Assembly: GCA_030619685.1 (NCBI GenBank)
Contig: JAUXAX010000004.1
Location: forward strand, 21,438-85,437
Direction: 5' to 3'
Length of the DNA: 64,000 bases
Source of the DNA: Dehalococcoidia bacterium
GTDB lineage: Bacteria > Chloroflexota > Dehalococcoidia > SZUA-161
Shown here: piece by piece, positions 23,612 to 31,176 of the stretch
Layout of the letters: every line of letters begins with the position of its first letter
How positions within the stretch are numbered: position 1 is the first letter of the stretch
Program-made: the position numbers and the translations under genes
The notes under the pieces: generated by a model
Databases searched by the model: none
What the model was told of the DNA's origin: nothing
The model's input: only the letters and a program-made list of their open reading frames with translations

Positions 23612-25156
23612 TCATAACCGTATGTTTTCGTGTTTGCGTTCCGGCCTTCCCTCCTGCCTCTTCGCCAGTGTCTTGAGTGCTTTTATGATGAAAGGCCTGG
23701 TATCCCTGGGGTCTATGAGCTCTTGCGCCCACTCACGCTCCAGCGACTTAAATTTCTGTTGCATCTCTGCAACTCGTTGTTCTTGCCTCTTTTGTCTTTC
23801 TGTCTCATCCTCAATAGCCTGAAACTCCCTCTTGTAGATGATGGATACCGCGCCTTCTGCCCCCATCAGCCCACGCTGTACGGTAGGCCAGGCAACATCG
23901 AGGTCGCCGCCCAACGTCGTGCCCGGCATGGCTAGCTGCCCGCCTCCATAGAGCTTTCTTATAGCGATGGTGATCTGAGGCACAGTGGCCTCGACATTGG
24001 AGAACACCAGCTTGCATCCGTGTCTGATCAGACCTCTGGTCTCTTCATCAACGGCCGGCAAGAATGCGGGGGTATCTGCAAGCCAGACCAGGGGTATATT
24101 GAATGCATCGCAGAATCTGGCAAACCGGGCCATCTTGTCCGCAGCATCCAGGGTCAAGGAGCCACCCATGGCTTGAGGGTTGTTAGCTATAATTCCCACC
24201 GTTTGTCCCGCCAGCCGAACGAACCCTGTTATCAGGTTGTTTGCCCACTGGCGCTTCAGCTCGAAGAACTCCCCGTTGTCGGCTATCAGGGAAACCAACT
24301 TGTGCATACTGTATGGCTTTTCCGAATCGAAGGGAACCAGGCTCAAGAGCTCCTCTTCTCTGCGATTGGGGTCATCGCCAGTGTCGACAACAGGCGGTAT
24401 TTCTGTATTATCGGATGGCAGGTAGCCTAGCAGCTCCCGGCAACTTTCCAGGCACTCCTCCTCACTCTTAGCCGCCACATCGCAACAGCCGGTACGCCGG
24501 GAATGCACCGAGGGGTCACCAACCTCCTCTGCGGTTTTGTCCTCTGGAGGTGGCGCCACATGCATGTAGCTGGTCTTCCTGACCATGAAGACGAAATCTG
24601 CCAGTGAAGCGGAGATCGCCATCTCGCCAACACACGGCCCCATCACCAATGAGATCTGGGGAATCACTCCCGAAGCCATCGTCTGGAAGTAAACCATCGC
24701 TTCAGGGGAGTAGAAACGATAATACTGAATTGCATCCTGTACTCTAGACCCCTCGGAGTCGATGATACCCACGATGGGGACTCTGGCATGTATGGCCTTT
24801 TCCATAACCATAGCAATCTTTCGGGCATGTATGTTGGCCAGTGTCCCACCCAGCACGGTGGCATCCTGGGCCCATAGGTAGATAGGGCGGCCGTTTACAT
24901 CACCGTACCCTACCGCAACGGCGTCTGCTGGAATATCCTTTTCGTCGATAGCAAACCCTGTAGCTAGCGGTGTTCCCCAAATATCAAGCTCCTGGAAGGT
25001 ACCCGGATCCAGGAGCTTCTCGATTCTCTCACGTGCTGTTAGCTTTCCTTTCTCATGCTGCTTCTCTATCTCAGCAGCGCCACCCCCCTGCCTCAGCCCA
25101 CTCCTCATTTCATCGATCTCAGCGAGCCTCTGCTTCATCAAGTCCAAATCTTCCAT
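23612..25156 (-). CDS. Acyl-CoA carboxylase carboxyltransferase subunit (copy 1)
   Basis: A 514-aa paralogue of the next gene. The N-half shows EKQHEKGKLTARERIEKLLD, WAQDATVLGGTLANIHARKI and IDSEGSRVQDAIQYY; the C-half shows IIANNPQAMGGSLTLDAADK, WLADTPAFLPAVDEE and LGGDLDVAWPTVQRGLMG. It has methylmalonyl/propionyl-type length. A very good ribosome site (AAGGAGGGAGC) precedes the ATG at 25156, so this is the first gene of the carboxyltransferase operon. Two unlike carboxyltransferases in tandem might form a mixed hexamer or give the carrier two substrate specificities. The true acyl-CoA cannot be told from sequence. Confidence 0.9.
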   Translation of the reverse strand: MEDLDLMKQRLAEIDEMRSGLRQGGGAAEIEKQHEKGKLTARERIEKLLDPGTFQELDIWGTPLATGFAIDEKDIPADAVAVGYGDVNGRPIYLWAQDATVLGGTLANIHARKIAMVMEKAIHARVPIVGIIDSEGSRVQDAIQYYRFYSPEAMVYFQTMASGVIPQISLVMGPCVGEMAISASLADFVFMVRKTSYMHVAPPPEDKTAEEVGDPSVHSRRTGCCDVAAKSEEECLESCRELLGYLPSDNTEIPPVVDTGDDPNRREEELLSLVPFDSEKPYSMHKLVSLIADNGEFFELKRQWANNLITGFVRLAGQTVGIIANNPQAMGGSLTLDAADKMARFARFCDAFNIPLVWLADTPAFLPAVDEETRGLIRHGCKLVFSNVEATVPQITIAIRKLYGGGQLAMPGTTLGGDLDVAWPTVQRGLMGAEGAVSIIYKREFQAIEDETERQKRQEQRVAEMQQKFKSLEREWAQELIDPRDTRPFIIKALKTLAKRQEGRPERKHENIRL

Positions 25157-25305
25157 GCTCCCTCCTTTACGGGCACAACAGAGAGATTTTAGACTCTGTA
25201 GGAACTACCGTCAAGTCTAGAAGCCAAGGTCGACTTCCCAGAATCCATAGGCTATAATCTCCTGGGAAGTGCAATCGAGGGTGCTCTCGCCAGAAAGAGA
25301 AGACG

Positions 25306-26091
25306 GTGAATTCTGGATCGGTGGAAAGAGTTAGACTCGAGGTAGACGGCCTTCGCCTCGTGGCGGAGATTCACCTGCCTGGTGGCCAAGGGCCTCACCC
25401 CACGCTTTGTATCTGCCACGGCGTCCCGGCCCGAAGAACCCCAGACCCCGGAGACAGAGGCTATCCCTTGCTTGCCGAGAGGTTTTGCAGTCAAGGGTTT
25501 GTTGTTCTCATCTTCAATTTCAGGGGCACGGGCGAGAGTGAGGGCAATTTCGACATATGCGGCTGGACGCGGGACTTGGAAGCGGCGATAGACTATCTGT
25601 GCCAGCACGATATGGTCGATAAATCACGGCTGTCGGTGATGGGATTCAGCGGCGGAGCGATAGCCTCGGTTTACTGCGCCGCGGGTGATAAAAGGATATC
25701 TTCAGTTGTCGCCTGTGCCTGTCCCGCCCGATTCTTCGACATCTCGGAGTTCAGCAGAATTGAGGAATTCCTGGAGCACTGTCGCCAGGTGGGCATAATC
25801 AGGGATAGCGACTTTCCACCATCCATCGATGAATGGGCTAAGGGCTTCGAAGAGATCAGCCCGCTCAAGAGGATACAAGAGATCGCCCCTCGACCGATTT
25901 TGATAATCCATGGCGACAGCGACCAGACCGTTGACCCCAGCCACGCTTGGGAGCTTTACCACAAGGCTGGAAAGCCCAAGGATATCGCTATCATCGAAGG
26001 CGGTGAGCACAAGCTGCGCCTCAGCGAGCCAGCAATGAGCACCGCTCTGTCCTGGCTGAAGAAGGTCAACGGCCTAGCTGAGAAGGGCTGA
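25306..26091 (+). CDS. Alpha/beta hydrolase (dienelactone hydrolase-like)
   Basis: A 261-aa serine hydrolase. The nucleophile elbow is GFSGGA near residue 113, preceded by the oxyanion region NFRGTGESEGNFD. The acid is in IIHGDSDQTVDP and the histidine in GGEHKLR. The N-terminal strand set (VDGLRLVAEIHLPGG) fits alpha/beta-fold peptidase/esterase proteins with an early beta sheet. The start is GTG 25306, without a clear ribosome site. Its TGA shares a base with the ATG of the radical SAM gene, so the two are translationally coupled. The substrate is unknown. Confidence 0.85.
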   Translation: MNSGSVERVRLEVDGLRLVAEIHLPGGQGPHPTLCICHGVPARRTPDPGDRGYPLLAERFCSQGFVVLIFNFRGTGESEGNFDICGWTRDLEAAIDYLCQHDMVDKSRLSVMGFSGGAIASVYCAAGDKRISSVVACACPARFFDISEFSRIEEFLEHCRQVGIIRDSDFPPSIDEWAKGFEEISPLKRIQEIAPRPILIIHGDSDQTVDPSHAWELYHKAGKPKDIAIIEGGEHKLRLSEPAMSTALSWLKKVNGLAEKG

Positions 26092-27605
26092 TGCCTGCTG
26101 CAACAAGCTCGCCCCGAGAACAGGGCAAGGTACTTCTAGTCAATCCCAACCAGATGAAGCCACCTGTAGCCCCTCTTGCGCTGGACTACCTCGCTCATGC
26201 CCTCAGGGAAAACCGCTTCCAGGTAGACATCCTCGACCTCTGCTTCTCAACCAACATCTCGCACGAAATCGAGAGCTATTTTGCCCGTAACCAGGTACTG
26301 GCAGTAGCGGTCTCCCTGCGCAACGCCGACGACTCCTCCTTTGTCACCCAGGATTTCTGCATCACCCGGTACAAAGAGGTAGTCGACCATCTAAAGGCAC
26401 ATACCTCAGCCCCCATAATCCTGGGTGGCTCCGGATTCTCGATCATGCCACAGGACGTCATGAGCCACTACGATCTCGACCTGGGGATTTGGGGGGAGGG
26501 CGAGTCATCACTGCCTCTGCTCGCCAGCAAGATCGCGGCAAAAGAGGATTACAGGGACGTGCCCGGCCTCGTATATCGGAGCCAGGGCGAGTTCCACAGC
26601 AATCGTGCAAAGTACCTCGATTTGAGTCGCATCCCCACACCCGAGCGAAGCGCAGTTGACAACCGCCGCTATTTTGCCGAGGGCGGCATGGGCTGTATCG
26701 AGACCAAGAGGGGCTGCCCCAAAGAGTGCATATATTGTGTCGACCCCGTGGGCAAAGGGAAAAGGCTGCGCCTCCGTTCCCCTCAGAGCGTCGCCGATGA
26801 GATCGAAGCCCTGATCGAGCTGGGTATAGACCATCTCCATTTGTGCGACAGCGAGTTTAATATCCCCGAGCAACATGCCCGCGAGGTAAGCCTGGAGATG
26901 GTCGAGCGGGGGCTGGGGGACAAGATCAGGTGGTATACCTATGCCAGTCCTGCGGGTTTTTCCCAAGAACTGGCGTCTTTGTTCAGAAGAGCAGGATGTG
27001 TCGGGATCAACTTCGGGGTGGACAGTGGCTGCGACCGCATGCTCCGCTCCCTGGGACGGGACTTCTCGGTGGAAGACCTAAGCCAAACGGCTGATGCCTG
27101 CCGCAAGGAGGGTATCGTATCCATGTACGACCTCCTTCTTGGCGGGCCGGACGAAACCAGGCAATCGCTGAGGGAAACCATCGAAACCATGAAAAGGATC
27201 TCACCAAACAGGGTGGGGGCTCCCCTGGGGGTACGTGTTTTCCCACACACCAAATTGGCAGAGCTGGTTCGTAAGCAGGGTCCGCTGAACGAGAACCCCA
27301 GTTTGCATGGCTCTGTCTCGGGAAATGACAACTTCTTCGCCCCTATCTACTATATATCCTCAAGCCTGGGCTCGGATGCCTTTGAGTACCTCGCCGAACT
27401 TGTCGATGGCGACGAGCGCTTTTTCTTCTCCGGCACCGCGGCAGGTGCCGATAAGAACTACAACTACAACGAGAACACTGTCCTGGTCAATGCAATCAAG
27501 GCGGGATACCGGGGAGCTTTCTGGGACATACTGAGGAGAATAGGCGAAGGACGCGCGGAAAGGGAGGTGGAAAGACGTGAAAATGAAGTTCAGCAGCACC
27601 GTTGA
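26091..27605 (+). CDS. B12-binding domain radical SAM protein
   Basis: A 504-aa enzyme with an N-terminal Rossmann-like cobalamin-binding domain (residues about 10-150: VLLVNPNQMKPPVAPLALDY, ILGGSGFSIMP) and a radical SAM barrel whose cluster ligands are C209, C213 and C216 in GCPKECIYC. Further radical SAM motifs are LGIDHLHLCDSEFN and CVGINFGVDSGCD. B12-radical SAM enzymes often methylate unactivated carbons. The start overlaps the hydrolase stop and the end overlaps the SRPBCC gene by 29 bases, so three genes act together. The substrate could be a lipid or specialised metabolite; no precise call is possible. Confidence 0.88.
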   Translation: MPAATSSPREQGKVLLVNPNQMKPPVAPLALDYLAHALRENRFQVDILDLCFSTNISHEIESYFARNQVLAVAVSLRNADDSSFVTQDFCITRYKEVVDHLKAHTSAPIILGGSGFSIMPQDVMSHYDLDLGIWGEGESSLPLLASKIAAKEDYRDVPGLVYRSQGEFHSNRAKYLDLSRIPTPERSAVDNRRYFAEGGMGCIETKRGCPKECIYCVDPVGKGKRLRLRSPQSVADEIEALIELGIDHLHLCDSEFNIPEQHAREVSLEMVERGLGDKIRWYTYASPAGFSQELASLFRRAGCVGINFGVDSGCDRMLRSLGRDFSVEDLSQTADACRKEGIVSMYDLLLGGPDETRQSLRETIETMKRISPNRVGAPLGVRVFPHTKLAELVRKQGPLNENPSLHGSVSGNDNFFAPIYYISSSLGSDAFEYLAELVDGDERFFFSGTAAGADKNYNYNENTVLVNAIKAGYRGAFWDILRRIGEGRAEREVERRENEVQQHR

Positions 27606-27999
27606 GGTCGATGCCCCCCCAGAGAAGGTCTGGGCGTTAGTGAACGATCTTGAGGAGTGGCCCCAATGGATACCGTCCATAAAGAAGATCGAGAAGCTCT
27701 CTGAAGGTGCATTGGGAATCGGCTCGCAGATTCGTGTTACAGCCAAGTCTGCCATCACAGTCAAGTTGTTGATGACAATCACCGAATTCGTCCCCGGGCA
27801 GCACGCCGTCATGCGAGGAAAGGTCCTGGGCACCGAGCTGATACGCTACTACACTTTTGAACCCGTGGATCAGAGGACGAGGCTTACCGCCGGCGGCGAG
27901 GTCTCAGGACTCCTGGCTTTTTTGGTTCGCCGGGGTGGTCAAGCTCTGTCAGAGGAGATCGTGCAAGCAGCAAAAAGGAAGATCGAGGGAGAGCGCTGA
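27577..27999 (+). CDS. SRPBCC-family protein (polyketide cyclase/START-like)
   Basis: A 140-aa helix-grip protein. It opens with KFSSTVEVDAPPEKVWALV and continues WPQWIPSIKKIEKLSEG, the family signature; a C-terminal helix (VVKLC-type in another frame, here GGQALSEEIVQAAKRKI) closes the hydrophobic pocket. Such proteins bind or cyclise small hydrophobic molecules. GGGAGG nine bases upstream supports GTG 27577, which lies inside the radical SAM gene. The arrangement suggests the SRPBCC protein holds or carries the radical SAM substrate or product. It has no visible catalytic residue. Confidence 0.85.
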   Translation: MKMKFSSTVEVDAPPEKVWALVNDLEEWPQWIPSIKKIEKLSEGALGIGSQIRVTAKSAITVKLLMTITEFVPGQHAVMRGKVLGTELIRYYTFEPVDQRTRLTAGGEVSGLLAFLVRRGGQALSEEIVQAAKRKIEGER

Positions 28000-28018
28000 T
28001 CGAGAGATGCCGGATACC

Positions 28019-28621
28019 TTATGCCGATTTTGCCTTCCTGATTGCATTGACAAGATAAACACCCAGAAATGAAAGGTCCTCCGTGGGCAGATAGTTCTCA
28101 GCAGCAGCATCGAAGACGACGTTGACCGAGGAAGGTATCCCCTCCTCACCCTGGTAGAATATGCAGGCCATGGGGATCTTGGGAAGGGCCATGAATTTGA
28201 AGGCAGCGTCGCCGGTGCGGGTCATCGGGATGCCCCCCAAAGCCTCACCAGCCTTCTTGAATGCCTCAACGTCCTCGCCGAAGGCGCGGAGCAGGGGATT
28301 TACCGCCATTTGAATGAATCTACTCTCGAAGAGGGATGCGCCGGGAAGCTGTCGGTAAGCTATCCACTCATCGGCCACAGAGACACCATTGGCCTGCAGC
28401 AGATAATGCAACAGGATTATCTCCAGCCACTGCGGCACTGGGGCTGAATTGCCTTCCTCAGCCACCTTAACTTCGGGGTAATATACCAGGAAGACGCGAT
28501 CAAAGAAGGGTATTCTGAATCTGCTGCCATCGTAATCCGTCCCGCTTTTCGAGGCGACGGCGTAGGGGGTAATGCCCTTCATCTCATCAAGAGCCTTTGC
28601 TAAGGCAGCATCGTAAGCCAT
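28019..28621 (-). CDS. DUF3786 domain protein
   Basis: A 200-aa protein that looks like DUF3786: YAVASKSGTDYDGSRFRIPF, an ILLHYLLQANG segment, WIAYRQLPGASLFESRF and a C-terminal LPTEDLSFLGVYLVNAIRK. Members are found in anaerobes with corrinoid or Wood-Ljungdahl-type metabolism, but no activity is known. GGGGAGGGGAAGCGAAG before the ATG at 28621 is a good ribosome site. It converges with the SRPBCC gene and is divergent from the enoyl-CoA hydratase pair. Confidence 0.78.
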   Translation of the reverse strand: MAYDAALAKALDEMKGITPYAVASKSGTDYDGSRFRIPFFDRVFLVYYPEVKVAEEGNSAPVPQWLEIILLHYLLQANGVSVADEWIAYRQLPGASLFESRFIQMAVNPLLRAFGEDVEAFKKAGEALGGIPMTRTGDAAFKFMALPKIPMACIFYQGEEGIPSSVNVVFDAAAENYLPTEDLSFLGVYLVNAIRKAKSA

Positions 28622-28747
28622 CTTCGCTTCCCCTCCCCCAGTATATCGCCGTATAAAAACGAAGGCAAGCAGTCGTCAATACAGTTCCTTGACATAGCCT
28701 GGTGCGTCAGTTAAGATTTGCGCTGAGCCCCAGAGCAAGGAACGTCG

Positions 28748-29524
28748 ATGCCCCGTAAAACGATAATCCACAGGAAGGAAGAGCAGGTCGTCTGGCTCAC
28801 CCTCAATCGACCCCTTGCAGGCAATACCATAAACCTCGAATTGGCAAACGATCTCAGCGACGCCTGCCGCGAGATAAATCAGGACGAAGGGGTCAGAGCG
28901 GTCATCGTCACAGGAGCTGGCCAGACATTTTGCACAAGTGCTGACCTCGACGAACTCTCCTCCTCCACCTTAGATAAGCTGAGTCGAATGAACCAAGCCA
29001 GTTTGGCCTCAAGGGCAGTGGCCTCGATAAACTGTCCGGTGATCGCAGCCATCAATGGCGATGCCCTAGGCGCTGGCCTGGAGCTGGCACTGAGCTGTGA
29101 CATCAGGATCGCATCGGAGAATGCTCGATTCGGCTTCCCCGAGACCTCCTACGGCCTCATCCCGGGTGGCGGAGGCACCCAGCGGCTGCCCAGGATCGTG
29201 GGCAAGGGGAAGGCCACGGAGATGATCCTCATCGCCGAGCCTATCGATGCCGCGGAGGCCTACCGCGTAGGGCTGGTTACCAAGGTTGTACCCGGTGAAA
29301 GGCTTACCGAGGAGGCCGAGGAGATAGCGAAAAGGCTGGTCTCACGAGCGCCTATCGCGGTAAGATACGCCAAGGAAGCGGTAAACAAGGGTGTGGACAT
29401 GACACTGGAGCAGGGGCTGAGGCTGGAAGCCGACCTTTCATTCCTGCTTCAGACAACCGAGGACCGGGCAGAAGGCATCAAGGCTTTCCTAGAGAAAAGA
29501 ACGGCGCACTTTAAGGGGGAATAG
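28748..29524 (+). CDS. Enoyl-CoA hydratase/isomerase (crotonase) family, copy 1
   Basis: A 258-aa crotonase-fold enzyme acting on acyl-CoA. It shows VWLTLNRPLAGNTINLELAN, the oxyanion-hole motif AVIVTGAGQTFCTSADLDEL, and IAAINGDALGAGLELALSCD, followed by FGFPETSYGLIPGGGGTQRL, which has one glutamate typical of hydratases (E in PETS). AAGGA precedes the ATG. The second crotonase begins 15 bases after its stop. Hydratase, isomerase and dehydrating variants share these motifs, so the reaction is open. Confidence 0.9.
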   Translation: MPRKTIIHRKEEQVVWLTLNRPLAGNTINLELANDLSDACREINQDEGVRAVIVTGAGQTFCTSADLDELSSSTLDKLSRMNQASLASRAVASINCPVIAAINGDALGAGLELALSCDIRIASENARFGFPETSYGLIPGGGGTQRLPRIVGKGKATEMILIAEPIDAAEAYRVGLVTKVVPGERLTEEAEEIAKRLVSRAPIAVRYAKEAVNKGVDMTLEQGLRLEADLSFLLQTTEDRAEGIKAFLEKRTAHFKGE

Positions 29525-29539
29525 CAACCGGTCGCCGCT

Positions 29540-30322
29540 ATGAGCGCCTTCGAAACCATCATCTACGAGAAAAAGGACGGCATCGCATACATTACCCTCA
29601 ACCGTCCCCAGGCGTTGAACGCTGTTAACGTCAAGATGCGGGATGAGCTATACGAGGTGCTGCCCGCAATCGACGATGACCCCGAGGTGCTGCTGGCTAT
29701 CCTCAAGGGCGCCGGGGGAAAGGGGTTCTCCGCCGGGGCCGATATCACTGAGTTTGGCACCGTTCCCTCCCAGGCCATCGGCCGCCAGGTGAGGTGGGAA
29801 CGGGACCTCTGGGGGCAGTTCCTGAGCGTCTCCAAGCCTATCATTGTTGCTATCCACGGTTTCGCTCTGGGAGCAGGGGTGGAGATGTCTCTGTGCTGTG
29901 ATATCAGGATTGCCTCCGAGGATGCAAGGTTCGGTCTGCCCGAGGTGGGAATAGGTATAGTCCCCACGGCCGGGGGCAGCCAAACCATGCCCAGACTGGT
30001 GCCGCTGGGTATGGCGGCAGCGCCTATACTCACCGGAGAGATCGTCAATGCTGCCGAAGCCCTCCGCATAGGACTAATCCATCGGGTAGTGCCGCGTGCC
30101 GACCTTATCCCCACCGCCGAGAGCATAGCGCATAAGATAATGTCCCGCGGTCAGATAGCTGTCAGGTTTGCCAAGGAGGCGATAAAGCGCGGCCTCGACC
30201 TCGCCCTGGACCAGGGCCTGGAGATGGAGAACAAGCTATTCGCTATGGTGCTCAACACAGAGGACGCCAGGGAAGGAATCAGGGCTTTTCGGGAGGGCAG
30301 AAGCCCCCGGTTTACTAATTAG
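29540..30322 (+). CDS. Enoyl-CoA hydratase/isomerase (crotonase) family, copy 2
   Basis: A 260-aa paralogue of the preceding gene, in the same operon. It reads IAYITLNRPQALNAVNVKMR, AILKGAGGKGFSAGADITEF, IVAIHGFALGAGVEMSLCCD and FGLPEVGIGIVPTAGGSQTM. The glutamate in LPEVG corresponds to a hydratase catalytic residue. The ribosome site is weak, consistent with coupling to the first copy. Both feed into a likely CoA-thioester breakdown route along with the acyl-CoA ligase at 31177. Confidence 0.9.
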   Translation: MSAFETIIYEKKDGIAYITLNRPQALNAVNVKMRDELYEVLPAIDDDPEVLLAILKGAGGKGFSAGADITEFGTVPSQAIGRQVRWERDLWGQFLSVSKPIIVAIHGFALGAGVEMSLCCDIRIASEDARFGLPEVGIGIVPTAGGSQTMPRLVPLGMAAAPILTGEIVNAAEALRIGLIHRVVPRADLIPTAESIAHKIMSRGQIAVRFAKEAIKRGLDLALDQGLEMENKLFAMVLNTEDAREGIRAFREGRSPRFTN

Positions 30323-30348
30323 GCAAAACGGGTAAAATAGGGGGGAAA

Positions 30349-31149
30349 GTGGACGAAACAGGCGGCAAAACGCAGGAAGAGCTCATCGATGAGCTTGCAG
30401 ACCTCATCGTAGAATCGCAGCGGGTGGTGGTGTTCACCGGCGCGGGGATCAGCACCGAGTCAGGACTTCCCGACTTCAGGGGCCCCGATGGCCTCTGGAC
30501 GAAACTCGACCCCGATGATTTCACCTATCAGAAGTATGTCAGCGACCCCGAGGCGAGAAAGAGGCTCTGGCAAATGCACAAAATCGTTGGTCTCAGCTGG
30601 AGCGATGTCCAACCCAACCCCGCCCACTACGCCGTCGCCGAGCTGGAGAAGCTGGGCAAGCTGGATTGCGTCATCACCCAGAACGTGGATGGGCTTCATC
30701 AAAAAGCAGGCAGCTCCGAAGATAAGGTCATCCAGCTCCACGGCAATATGCAGTGGGTGAAGTGCCTTTCCTGCGGCGACCGTCACCGCTATGAGGAGGT
30801 AGAAAAGTGGGTCAAGAGCGGTGTTGAGGATCCGGAGTGCGTTCAGTGCGGCGGCATCTTGAAATCGGATGCCGTCTTCTTCGGCGAGCCAATGCCGGTG
30901 CAGGAGACTATGGAGGCTGAGAGGCGCTCCCGCACGTGCGACCTCTGTATCGTGATCGGGTCGTCGCTTGTGGTCTATCCCGCAGCGCTCATGCCTCAAT
31001 TTGCCCTGAGTTCCGGCGCCAAGATTGCAATAATAAATGAGGGCGAAACTGGATTAGACGACGCTGCCCATATCCGCATCAGTGCAAAAGCTGGCGAGGT
31101 AATGTCGCAAGTATTGCAGCGAGTCAAGAAAAGGCTCGGCATCGACTAG
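30349..31149 (+). CDS. Sirtuin (NAD-dependent protein deacylase, SIR2 family)
   Basis: A 266-aa NAD-dependent deacylase. GAGISTESGLPDFRGPDGLW is the NAD-binding motif, TQNVDGLHQKAG the catalytic region with the active histidine in QLHGN, and two CxxC pairs (CLSCGD; CVQCGG) hold zinc. SDAVFFGEPMP and VIGSSLVVYPA complete the fold. GTG 30349 has GGGGGGAAA in front. Deacylases of CoA-ligase neighbours often reverse acylation that inactivates the ligase, and an acyl-CoA ligase follows 27 bases later; that functional link is inferred. Confidence 0.92.
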   Translation: MDETGGKTQEELIDELADLIVESQRVVVFTGAGISTESGLPDFRGPDGLWTKLDPDDFTYQKYVSDPEARKRLWQMHKIVGLSWSDVQPNPAHYAVAELEKLGKLDCVITQNVDGLHQKAGSSEDKVIQLHGNMQWVKCLSCGDRHRYEEVEKWVKSGVEDPECVQCGGILKSDAVFFGEPMPVQETMEAERRSRTCDLCIVIGSSLVVYPAALMPQFALSSGAKIAIINEGETGLDDAAHIRISAKAGEVMSQVLQRVKKRLGID

Positions 31150-31176
31150 TTAACCACTAAAACGGGAGGTGAAGAG

